Shown here: piece after piece, positions 8,487-13,766 of the stretch | How positions within the stretch are numbered: position 1 is the first letter of the stretch | Layout: each line of letters begins with the position of its first letter | From: Tardiphaga sp. | Lineage (GTDB): Bacteria; Pseudomonadota; Alphaproteobacteria; Rhizobiales; Xanthobacteraceae | Direction: 5' to 3' | NCBI GenBank assembly: GCA_028290325.1 | Contig: JAQGJY010000080.1 | Location: 1-13,766, forward strand | DNA: 13,766 nucleotides | Made by a program: the position numbers and the translations under genes | Notes under the pieces: model-generated | What the model saw: only the letters and a program-made list of their open reading frames with translations | What the model was told of the DNA's origin: nothing | The model's database searches: none

Positions 8487-8605
8487 TGTCATTGCCGGGC
8501 GTGACCCCGGCAATCCATCAAAAAACTTTAGAAGATGATGGACGGCCCGGTGGTCTAGCCGACGCCGACCAAGACGTCGTCGTCAGCTCGTGCCCGGCCA
8601 TGACA
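8487..8605. repeat. Palindromic intergenic element, copy 1
   Basis: The ends TGTCATTGCCGGGC (8487-8500) and GCCCGGCCATGACA (8592-8605) are inverted repeats matching at 13 of 14 bases. Nested inside are a perfect 9-base hairpin, ATTGCCGGG (8491-8499) with CCCGGCAAT (8506-8514), and TCCATC/GATGGA (8514-8519 and 8537-8542). The pattern resembles dispersed non-coding repeats I recall from Bradyrhizobium and its relatives. It has no coding capacity and no target duplication that I can see. Its outer end is 6 bases beyond the stop codon of the quinone oxidoreductase gene. A further 6-2-6 palindrome (8468-8481) abuts it on the left. Confidence 0.7.
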
Positions 8606-8611
8606 GTGAAA

Positions 8612-9580
8612 TTACATCCGGACCACGATCTTGCCGAGATGCGCGTTGGCTTCCATGTGCTCGAACGCCTTGCCGATCTCCGCGAACGGAAAGATCTTGT
8701 CGATCGGCAACTTCAGTTTGCCCGCTTCGACCGCCGGCCAGATGTCGCCGCGCACGGCGCTGAAGATATCGCGGATTTCCTGAACCGAACGCGTCCGAAA
8801 GGTGACGCCGATATAGTGGATGCGCCGCGCCGCGTGCAGGTCGAAATTGAAATCGCCATGGGTGCCGCCGAGGCGGCCGACATTGACGATGCGGCCGAGC
8901 ACTTTCGTCGCGGCAAGATTTTGATTGGCGACCGGGCCGGACACCTGATCGATGATGAGATCGACGCCGTTGCCGTCGGTCGCCTTCAACACCTGATCGA
9001 CCCAGCCTTTGTCGCCGGAATCGACCGCGAGGTCCGCGCCGAAATCCTTCAGCCGCTCGCGCCGCGCCGCATGGGTCGACGAGCCCACGACCGGCTTTCC
9101 GCCTTTCAGCCTGGCGATTTGCAACGCCATCAGGCCGACGCCGGAGCTTGCGCCCTGGATCAGGACCGATTGTCCGGCTGTCAAGCCGCCGTTCGTGACC
9201 AGCGCGTTGTGCATGGTCGTGAGCGCGACCGGCAGGGTGCACGCGGTCTCGAAATCCATCGACTCCGGAATCTGAAACAGCCGGCCATGGTCGGCGAGCG
9301 TGAACGCCGCGAAGGCTGCGCCGCCCGAGCCCATCACGCGGTCGCCGACCTTGACGCCGGTCGCATCGGGGCCGAGGGCGGCGACTTCACCCGCCCATTC
9401 CATGCCGAGCACCGTGCCGGCGCCGCCGGCGCTGCCATGAGCGTGGCCTTTGGTCATGCCGAGATCGGCGCGGTTGAGCCCGCAGGCTCGGACCCTGATC
9501 TTGACCTGCGTGCCCGAAGGCGACGGCTCCGCGATGTCGGCGATCGCCGGACCGGATGCGCCGTAAACATAAGCTTTCAT
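8612..9580 (-). CDS. Zinc-free MDR-superfamily NAD(P)H quinone oxidoreductase
   Basis: This 322-residue cytoplasmic oxidoreductase belongs to the quinone reductase/zeta-crystallin branch of the medium-chain dehydrogenase superfamily and is expected to use NADPH to reduce quinones or enone-type compounds. The N-terminal GroES-like domain begins MKAYVYGASGP and contains CGLNRADL (33-40), LGMEWAGEV (58-66) and GVKVGDRVMG (75-84). The nucleotide-binding Rossmann domain has IQGASSGVGL (141-150). The zinc ligands of alcohol dehydrogenases are absent, as expected for the quinone reductase branch. It ends HLGKIVVRM, the usual C-terminal strand, so it is full length. A GAGAG sequence lies about 6 bases before the ATG. 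It is 91 bases downstream of another probable quinone-linked enzyme on the same strand. The true substrate cannot be told from sequence. Confidence 0.9.
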   Translation of the reverse strand: MKAYVYGASGPAIADIAEPSPSGTQVKIRVRACGLNRADLGMTKGHAHGSAGGAGTVLGMEWAGEVAALGPDATGVKVGDRVMGSGGAAFAAFTLADHGRLFQIPESMDFETACTLPVALTTMHNALVTNGGLTAGQSVLIQGASSGVGLMALQIARLKGGKPVVGSSTHAARRERLKDFGADLAVDSGDKGWVDQVLKATDGNGVDLIIDQVSGPVANQNLAATKVLGRIVNVGRLGGTHGDFNFDLHAARRIHYIGVTFRTRSVQEIRDIFSAVRGDIWPAVEAGKLKLPIDKIFPFAEIGKAFEHMEANAHLGKIVVRM

Positions 9581-9620
9581 GATCGTCTCTCAGTTAGACC
9601 CAGAGTGCATTGCGTCGCGC

Positions 9621-9655
9621 GTTTCCTAAGCCAGCCGGCGGCCGGCTTAGGAAAC
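9621..9655 (-). terminator. Strong hairpin after the PA1024-like gene
   Basis: GTTTCCTAAGCCAGCC (9621-9636) pairs with GGCCGGCTTAGGAAAC (9640-9655) around GGC: 15 of 16 pairs, with one A/C mismatch at 9633/9643. It begins 16 bases after the stop codon of the upstream gene and ends about 40 bases before the quinone oxidoreductase start. On the - strand it is followed by GCGCGACG and not a T run, so it is not a canonical rho-independent terminator. It may stabilise an mRNA 3' end, act with Rho, or be a mobile palindrome. Confidence 0.4.
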
Positions 9656-9671
9656 GATTTGCAGTGACGGC

Positions 9672-10664
9672 CTATTCCGCGGCCTGGCGGCGTTGCCCCA
9701 TCATGCCTTCGAGTCGCGCGCGGATGATCTCCTCGGCGTCGCGCATGATGCGGGACACCAACTCCTCGCAGCTCGGAATGTCGTGGATCAGGCCTTGCAC
9801 CTGACCGGCGGACCAGATGCCGTCCTCGGCATCACCGGTCGAATAGACCAATTTGCCGCGCGCGCCGGCGACCAGCTCGCGAACCTGCTCGAAGGTCGCG
9901 CCTTCCTTCTCCATCGCGACGACCTGCTTGCTCACCGCATTGCGCGCGACCCGCGACGTGTTTCGCATGGTGCGGAAAATCAGATCGGTCTCGCGCTCGT
10001 CATTGGCGACGATGCGCTCCTTCACGAGTTGATGAATCGGGCTTTCCTTGGTGCACATGAAGCGCGTGCCCATGTTGATGCCTTCGGCGCCGAGAGCCAG
10101 CGCGGCGACAAGCCCGCGCCCATCGCCGAAGCCGCCGGAGGCAATCATCGGAATCTTGATCTTGTCGGCGGCGGCCGGAATGAGGATCAGGCCCGGCGTG
10201 TCGTCCTCGCCCGGATGGCCGGCGCATTCGAAGCCGTCGATCGAGATCGCATCGACGCCCATGCGTTCGGCCGACAGCGCGTGGCGCACGCTGGTGCATT
10301 TATGCACGATGATGACGCCGTGTTTCTTGAATTCGGTGACGTGCTCCTGCGGCTTGTTGCCGGCGGTTTCGACCACCTTGATACCGGCCTCGATGATCGC
10401 CTGACGATACTCGGCGTAAGGCGGCGGCTTGATCGACGGCAGGATGGTCAGATTGACGCCGAACGGCTTGTCGGTGAGGTCGCGGCAGCGCGCGATTTCC
10501 TTGGTGAGGTCTTCAGGCGTCGGTTGCGTCAGCGCGGTGATCAGGCCGAGCGCGCCGGCATTGGCGACGGCGGCAACCAGTTCGGCACGGCCGACCCATT
10601 GCATGCCGCCCTGAACGATCGGATGTTCGATGCCGACGAGTTCGGTGAAGCGCGTCTTGATCAT
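9672..10664 (-). CDS. FMN-dependent NADH:quinone reductase (PA1024-like; nitronate monooxygenase family)
   Basis: I start this at ATG 10664 (330 residues) because AGGAGG (10671-10676) sits 6 bases upstream; the longer frame to 10721 adds an Arg-rich stretch with no homology signal. The fold is the FMN-binding TIM barrel of nitronate monooxygenases. Visible motifs are IVQGGMQWVGRAE (16-28), KPFGVNLT (67-74), HKCTSVRHA (121-129), SIDGFECAGHPGEDD (141-155, with His150 at the catalytic position), IASGGFGDGRG (174-184) and MGTRF (198-202). From memory these agree closely with Pseudomonas PA1024, a protein first called 2-nitropropane dioxygenase and later shown to reduce quinones with NADH and lack nitronate activity. 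Reduction of quinones is therefore the likelier reaction, though nitronate oxidation is not excluded. The C-terminus reads RRQAAE, shared with the frc product in this window. Confidence 0.85.
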   Translation of the reverse strand: MIKTRFTELVGIEHPIVQGGMQWVGRAELVAAVANAGALGLITALTQPTPEDLTKEIARCRDLTDKPFGVNLTILPSIKPPPYAEYRQAIIEAGIKVVETAGNKPQEHVTEFKKHGVIIVHKCTSVRHALSAERMGVDAISIDGFECAGHPGEDDTPGLILIPAAADKIKIPMIASGGFGDGRGLVAALALGAEGINMGTRFMCTKESPIHQLVKERIVANDERETDLIFRTMRNTSRVARNAVSKQVVAMEKEGATFEQVRELVAGARGKLVYSTGDAEDGIWSAGQVQGLIHDIPSCEELVSRIMRDAEEIIRARLEGMMGQRRQAAE

Positions 10665-10670
10665 GATGGA

Positions 10671-10676
10671 CCTCCT
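10671..10676 (-). promoter_or_regulatory. Ribosome binding site that fixes the start of the PA1024-like gene
   Basis: AGGAGG on the - strand, six bases before ATG 10664, is the strongest Shine-Dalgarno match in the window. It decides against the longer in-frame start at 10721. Confidence 0.85.
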
Positions 10677-10765
10677 GTTTCGGGCGCATTGGCGCGTTCT
10701 TGCTTGTTGTCGCGCCGGCAAGATGCCTCGCTCAGCGGCGAATGTCTATCGGGCGCCGCAGCTCG

Positions 10766-10871
10766 TCATTCCCGGGCGCGGGCGCCGGCGGCCCGAGAAC
10801 CGAAACCCGGTCATGCCGATCGTGATGGGCCGGGTCCGCGGTCGCCGAGCGGCGTCCGCGCCCCGGAATCA
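10766..10871. repeat. Palindromic intergenic element, copy 2
   Basis: The ends TCATTCCCGGGCGCG (10766-10780) and CGCGCCCCGGAATCA (10857-10871) are inverted repeats matching at 13 of 15 bases, with a GC-rich, partly self-complementary interior. It occupies half of the 210-base gap between the fumarylacetoacetate-hydrolase-like gene and the PA1024-like gene. Its outer end lies 3 bases past the stop codon of the former. It resembles degenerate family repeats recalled from Bradyrhizobium relatives. The remaining part of the gap (10677-10765) shows no recognisable signal. Confidence 0.6.
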
Positions 10872-10874
10872 CCG

Positions 10875-11648
10875 CTAATTATGAAACTCGTTGTGCAATT
10901 CGCCGATGCCGTCGATCGCGATCGTGACCTTGTTGATCGGTTGCTTCATCACCCCGACGCCGACCGACGTGCCGCACAGGATCAGATCGCCCGGTTCGAG
11001 CGTCATGTCATGCGAGAGCTTCGCTACCAGTTCACGTGGCTGGAAGATCATATCGGAGACCGGATAGTTCTGCCGCTCCGCGCCGTTGAGAATGGCACGG
11101 ATCGACAGCGTCGCCGGATCGATGCCGGTGGCGATCACCGGGCCGAACGGGCCGAAGCCGTCGAAGCTTTTGGCGCGCGCCCATTGCGGGAAGGTCGGAT
11201 CGCGCGTCAGAATATCGGCGGCGGTGATGTCGTTGATGCAGGTGTAGCCGAAGATATGCGCCGCCGCCTGATCCGGCGAGATGCCGGAGGCGTGCTTGCC
11301 GATGACGATGCCAAGTTCGCCTTCGAACACCGTCTTGCCGTCATAGGACGCAGGGCGTTTCACGATCGCGCCGGGATTGGCGATGCTCGACGTCGCTTTC
11401 AGAAAATACAACGGCTCCTGCGGCGCGGGATTGCCGAGCTTGGCGGCAAGCGCATGAAATTGATTCCATAATCCAATGATCTTGCCGGGGATGCAGGGTG
11501 CGAGCGTGGCGACTTCGGCGCGTTTTAGCTTCGCGCCGGTTGGCGCGGTCGTGCCGAACATGTCGCCGTCATGCGCGCTGATCGTGTCGCCGTCGATCGT
11601 GCCGAAGCCAATGACGCCGTTATGGCGATAGCGGATCCAGTGGGTCAT
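10875..11648 (-). CDS. Fumarylacetoacetate hydrolase (FAH) family protein
   Basis: This 257-residue enzyme has the FAH fold, whose members hydrolyse, decarboxylate or isomerise beta-diketo or 2-keto acids using a bound divalent metal. A short N-terminal domain (about 1-55) precedes the catalytic domain, which opens with GKIIGLWNQF. The metal ligands fit VFEGELGIVIG (Glu109, Glu111) and CINDITAAD (Asp140); KSFDGFGPFGP (160-170) and CGTSVGVGVM (225-234) are further family motifs. The family usually reads ND(V/I)TARD, and here Ala144 replaces the Arg, so the active-site loop differs slightly. AAGGAC lies about 8 bases before ATG 11648. Candidate substrates include acylpyruvates, oxaloacetate-like acids or ring-cleavage products of aromatic catabolism; none can be chosen from the neighbours. 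The family call is firm and the reaction unknown. Confidence 0.9.
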   Translation of the reverse strand: MTHWIRYRHNGVIGFGTIDGDTISAHDGDMFGTTAPTGAKLKRAEVATLAPCIPGKIIGLWNQFHALAAKLGNPAPQEPLYFLKATSSIANPGAIVKRPASYDGKTVFEGELGIVIGKHASGISPDQAAAHIFGYTCINDITAADILTRDPTFPQWARAKSFDGFGPFGPVIATGIDPATLSIRAILNGAERQNYPVSDMIFQPRELVAKLSHDMTLEPGDLILCGTSVGVGVMKQPINKVTIAIDGIGELHNEFHN

Positions 11649-11670
11649 GACGTTGTCCTTTTAACCACAT

Positions 11671-11786
11671 GTCATTCCGGCGGCGCTGACGCCGCTTGGC
11701 GGTTGCGCGCGCGGAATCGAGCCACGTTCAACTTGCGCCGATTCCGGCTGCGCGGGCGCGACGATGCGTTGGCGCCCCGGACTGAC
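11671..11786. repeat. Palindromic intergenic element, copy 3
   Basis: GTCATTCCGG (11671-11680) and CCGGACTGAC (11777-11786) are inverted repeats matching at 9 of 10 bases. The interior holds further related blocks, including GATTCCGG near the middle right and GGCGCCCCGG at the right. This is the pattern of the GATTCCGG...CCCCGGAATGAC repeats recalled from Bradyrhizobium relatives. It fills most of the 140-base gap and its outer end is 2 bases past the stop codon of the ketopantoate-reductase-like gene. Confidence 0.6.
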
Positions 11787-11788
11787 GA

Positions 11789-12763
11789 TCAATACAATCC
11801 CGCGATCTTCGCACGCTGGATCACCAGCGCCAGCACCGAATCGATCGCCGGCGTCGCAATGCCGGTCAGCTTGCCCATTTCCTGAACGACGGTCACGAGC
11901 GGATCGATCTCCATCGGCCGGTTGCGCTCCAGATCCTGCAACATCGACGTCTTGTGCGCGCCGACCTTGCGCGCGCCCTCGATCCGACGCTCGACATCGA
12001 CGCGGAATCTCACGCCGAAGGTCTCGGCGATCGCCTGCGTCTCCAGCATCATCGCCTTTGACAGCGCGCGCGTCGCGGGATCGCTACAGATCACGTCGAG
12101 CGTGGCATGGGTCAGAGCGCTGATCGGATTGAAACAGACATTGCCCCATAATTTCAGCCAGATTTCATCGCGGATGCGATCCAGCACCGGCGCTTTCAGC
12201 CCGGCCTTCTCGAACATCGCGGATAGATTTTGCACGTCCTCGGTGATTTCACCCGACGCCTCGCCGAGCGGGAAACGGTCGCCATAGACATGGCGCACCA
12301 CGCCGGGTCCTTCGAGTTCGGTCGCCGGATAGACGATGCAGCCGATCGCGCGCTGCGGCCCGATCTCTGTCCACTGCCGTCCGCCGGGATCGATGCTGTC
12401 CAGCGTATTGCCTTCGAATTCGCCGCCATGCTTGTAGAAATACCAATAGGGAATGCCGTTGACGGCCGTCACGACCCGCGTCCTCGGCCCCAGCAGCGGC
12501 TGCATCCGGTCCAGCACGCCGGTGATCGAATGCGCCTTCAACGTGATGATGACGAAATCCTGCACGCCGAGTTCGGCCGGATTGTCGGTGCAGCGCGGAT
12601 GCACCACGCGCTCGCCGCCATCGATCAGCAGCTTGAGGCCATTGGCCTTCATCGCGGCGAGATGCGCGCCGCGCGCGATCAGGCTGACATCTGCGCCGGC
12701 GCTCGCCAGTTGCGCGCCGAGATAACCGCCGATCGCGCCGGCGCCGTAGATGGTGATTTTCAT
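11789..12763 (-). CDS. Ketopantoate reductase family oxidoreductase (ApbA/PanE fold)
   Basis: This 324-residue cytoplasmic enzyme is predicted to reduce a 2-keto acid with NADPH. The N-terminal Rossmann domain has MKITIYGAGAIGGYLG (glycines from residue 7), and Arg31 may contact the NADPH phosphate. The C-terminal helical domain carries the catalytic Lys204 in EIWLKLWGNVCFNP, with Asn208 and Asn212, and Glu286 in RPMEIDPL; these match Lys176 and Glu256 of E. coli PanE by pattern. The loop VNGIPYWYF (101-109) replaces the QNG loop of true PanE, and a stretch of about 25 residues after it (111-135) is unlike PanE. I therefore give the family and not pantothenate synthesis as function. A weak GGACC precedes ATG 12763. 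The next gene upstream is frc, 169 bases away, so an operon is uncertain. Confidence 0.88.
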   Translation of the reverse strand: MKITIYGAGAIGGYLGAQLASAGADVSLIARGAHLAAMKANGLKLLIDGGERVVHPRCTDNPAELGVQDFVIITLKAHSITGVLDRMQPLLGPRTRVVTAVNGIPYWYFYKHGGEFEGNTLDSIDPGGRQWTEIGPQRAIGCIVYPATELEGPGVVRHVYGDRFPLGEASGEITEDVQNLSAMFEKAGLKAPVLDRIRDEIWLKLWGNVCFNPISALTHATLDVICSDPATRALSKAMMLETQAIAETFGVRFRVDVERRIEGARKVGAHKTSMLQDLERNRPMEIDPLVTVVQEMGKLTGIATPAIDSVLALVIQRAKIAGLY

Positions 12764-12873
12764 GACAGGTCCGTGGGTTCGAATTTAAGCGACGCGTGAA
12801 TGAAGCGGGGCGTGAGCGGAGCATTGGCCGGTAGGGGAGCTGCCAATGCCGTTGCGGATGACGGACCTGAACA

Positions 12874-12906
12874 GAGACCGTCCTCGGCTGATCGATCGGC
12901 GGTCTC
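12874..12906 (-). other. Inverted repeat downstream of frc
   Basis: GAGACCG (12874-12880) and CGGTCTC (12900-12906) are exact inverted repeats with a 19-base spacer that itself contains ATCGATCG. It lies 26 bases after the frc stop codon and has no T run on the - strand. It may be the transcript end of frc; it does not belong to the GTCATTCCGG element type. The rest of the gap (12764-12873) shows no clear signal. Confidence 0.3.
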
Positions 12907-12932
12907 GCGCCGACCCTGACATGGCGCGCCGT

Positions 12933-13766
12933 CTACTCCGCGGCTTGCCTGCGCGGCGGCGCCAGCGCGCCGGACTCGTGGATGTCGGCAACCTGCGCGT
13001 CGCTGAAACCGAGCACCTGCCGCAGGATTTCGTCGGTGTGTTCGCCGAGCAAGGGCGAGCGCGTCACCTCGGTCGGCGAGTCCGACATTTTAATCGGATT
13101 GCCGACCGAGAGATATTTGCCGCGCTCGGGATGGTCGATCTCGACCACGGTGCCGGTGGCGCGCAGCGAGGGATCCTCGGCCAGTTCCTTCATCGACAGG
13201 ATTGGTCCGCAGGGAATGTCGTCCTCGTTGAGGATGTCCATTGCCTCGAACTTGGTTTTGGTCATCGTCCAGAGTTCGATGCGCGCGAAGATCTCGTTGA
13301 GGCGCGGCAGGCGCGCCGCCGGCTTGGAATAATTCGGGTCGGTTTTCCAGTCGGGCTCGCCGATAACGTCGCAGATCTTGTCCCACACCGGGGCTTGGGT
13401 GATGAAATAGATGTAGGCGTTCGGGTCGGTCTCCCAACCCTTGCATTTCAGGATGCGGCCGGGCTGGCCGCCGCCGGAATCATTGCCGGCGCGCGGCGTG
13501 GCATCGCCGAACGGAATGCCTTCGCCGAACTGGCTGTATTCCTTCAGCGGGCCGTGGGCGAGGCGCTGCTGGTCACGCAGCTTGACGCGGCTGAGATTCA
13601 GCACGCCGTCCTGCATCGCGGCGGTGACGCGCTGGCCGCGTCCGGTCACGGTGCGCTGGTACAAAGCGGTGACGATGCCGAGCGCGAGATGCAGGCCGGT
13701 GCCGCTGTCGCCGATCTGCGCGCCGGTGACGAGCGGCAATCCATCGCGGAAGCCGGTCGTCGAGGC
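12933..13766 (-). CDS. frc: Formyl-CoA:oxalate CoA-transferase, C-terminal part (5' end outside window)
   Basis: This class III CoA-transferase moves CoA from formyl-CoA to oxalate, giving oxalyl-CoA for the decarboxylase Oxc in oxalate breakdown. The frame is open to the window edge and holds about 277 of the usual 425-430 codons. The TTG at 13737-13739 is an internal codon, preceded in frame by nine more residues. The catalytic Asp lies in AMQDGVLNL (codon 13608-13610), equivalent to Asp169 of characterised enzymes. KLRDQQRL, the glycine loop GNDSGGGQPG, LKCKGWETD, IPCGPILSMKELAEDPSLR and LLGEHTDEIL follow, all matching Frc more closely than other CaiB/BaiF members. It ends RRQAAE. The usual partner oxc is not visible here and may lie upstream beyond the edge. 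The family is certain, and oxalate specificity is likely. Confidence 0.93.
   Translation of the reverse strand, partial: ASTTGFRDGLPLVTGAQIGDSGTGLHLALGIVTALYQRTVTGRGQRVTAAMQDGVLNLSRVKLRDQQRLAHGPLKEYSQFGEGIPFGDATPRAGNDSGGGQPGRILKCKGWETDPNAYIYFITQAPVWDKICDVIGEPDWKTDPNYSKPAARLPRLNEIFARIELWTMTKTKFEAMDILNEDDIPCGPILSMKELAEDPSLRATGTVVEIDHPERGKYLSVGNPIKMSDSPTEVTRSPLLGEHTDEILRQVLGFSDAQVADIHESGALAPPRRQAAE

Noticed and set aside
8519..8527. A-rich stretch AAAAAAC followed by TTT inside repeat copy 1 as a rho-independent terminator
   Set aside because: It lies in the loop of the palindromic element and does not follow a stem on either strand at the right spacing.
10665..10721. N-terminal extension of the PA1024-like gene to 10721
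   Set aside because: AGGAGG six bases upstream of ATG 10664 falls inside this extension and defines the start.
9693..11471. Open frame of 592 codons on the + strand opposite the PA1024-like and FAH genes
   Set aside because: It runs through two well-supported - strand genes and the gap between them, with composition typical of a shadow frame. The same applies to the long + strand frames at 4915-6003, 6961-8439 and 8420-9667.
11789..12763. Naming the ketopantoate-reductase-fold gene panE
   Set aside because: The VNGIPYW loop and the insertion after it differ from true PanE, and no pantothenate gene lies nearby.
1..13766. CRISPR array, tRNA/rRNA, transposase, integrase, toxin-antitoxin or phage-defence genes
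   Set aside because: No regular spaced direct repeats, no cloverleaf or rRNA sequence, and no protein with such motifs was found; every substantial gene belongs to a recognised housekeeping or metabolic family.

Overview
The window is ordinary, gene-dense chromosome of an alphaproteobacterium. The most likely group is the Bradyrhizobium/Rhodopseudomonas/Nitrobacter/Afipia family (Nitrobacteraceae). This rests on high GC, on protein families and gene order typical of Rhizobiales (a two-component kinase joined to glnE, then a PleC-like kinase), and on palindromic intergenic elements of the 'GTCATTCCGG / GTCATTGCCGGG' type that I recall as common in that family. Genus cannot be fixed from sequence reading alone.

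Left part (1-6834). A HAMP-type sensor histidine kinase and glnE (bifunctional adenylyltransferase/adenylyl-removing enzyme of glutamine synthetase) lie on the + strand and overlap by 4 bases, so they are probably co-transcribed and translationally coupled. The kinase's response regulator is expected upstream, outside the window. glnE converges tail to tail with a large PAS-containing histidine kinase of the PleC/DivJ type on the - strand. Their stop codons overlap within the same four bases, leaving no room for a terminator between them.

Right part (6994-13766). Six genes follow on the - strand: a cation diffusion facilitator (CDF) metal transporter with an unusual triplicated cytoplasmic domain; a zinc-free MDR-family quinone oxidoreductase; an FMN enzyme annotated by family as nitronate monooxygenase but closest in motif pattern to NADH:quinone reductase of the PA1024 type; a fumarylacetoacetate-hydrolase-fold protein; a ketopantoate-reductase-fold protein; and the C-terminal two thirds of formyl-CoA:oxalate CoA-transferase (frc), cut by the window end. 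These look like separate metabolic genes more than one tight operon, because every gap is 91-232 bases long.

The gaps hold the most notable non-coding signal. Downstream of all five metabolic - strand genes (8612 rightward) there is an inverted repeat. In three cases it is a roughly 106-119 bp palindromic element whose outer end lies only 2-6 bases past the stop codon. A Fur-box-like palindrome lies upstream of the CDF gene. I found no tRNA, rRNA, CRISPR array, transposase, phage gene or clearly novel multi-gene system.
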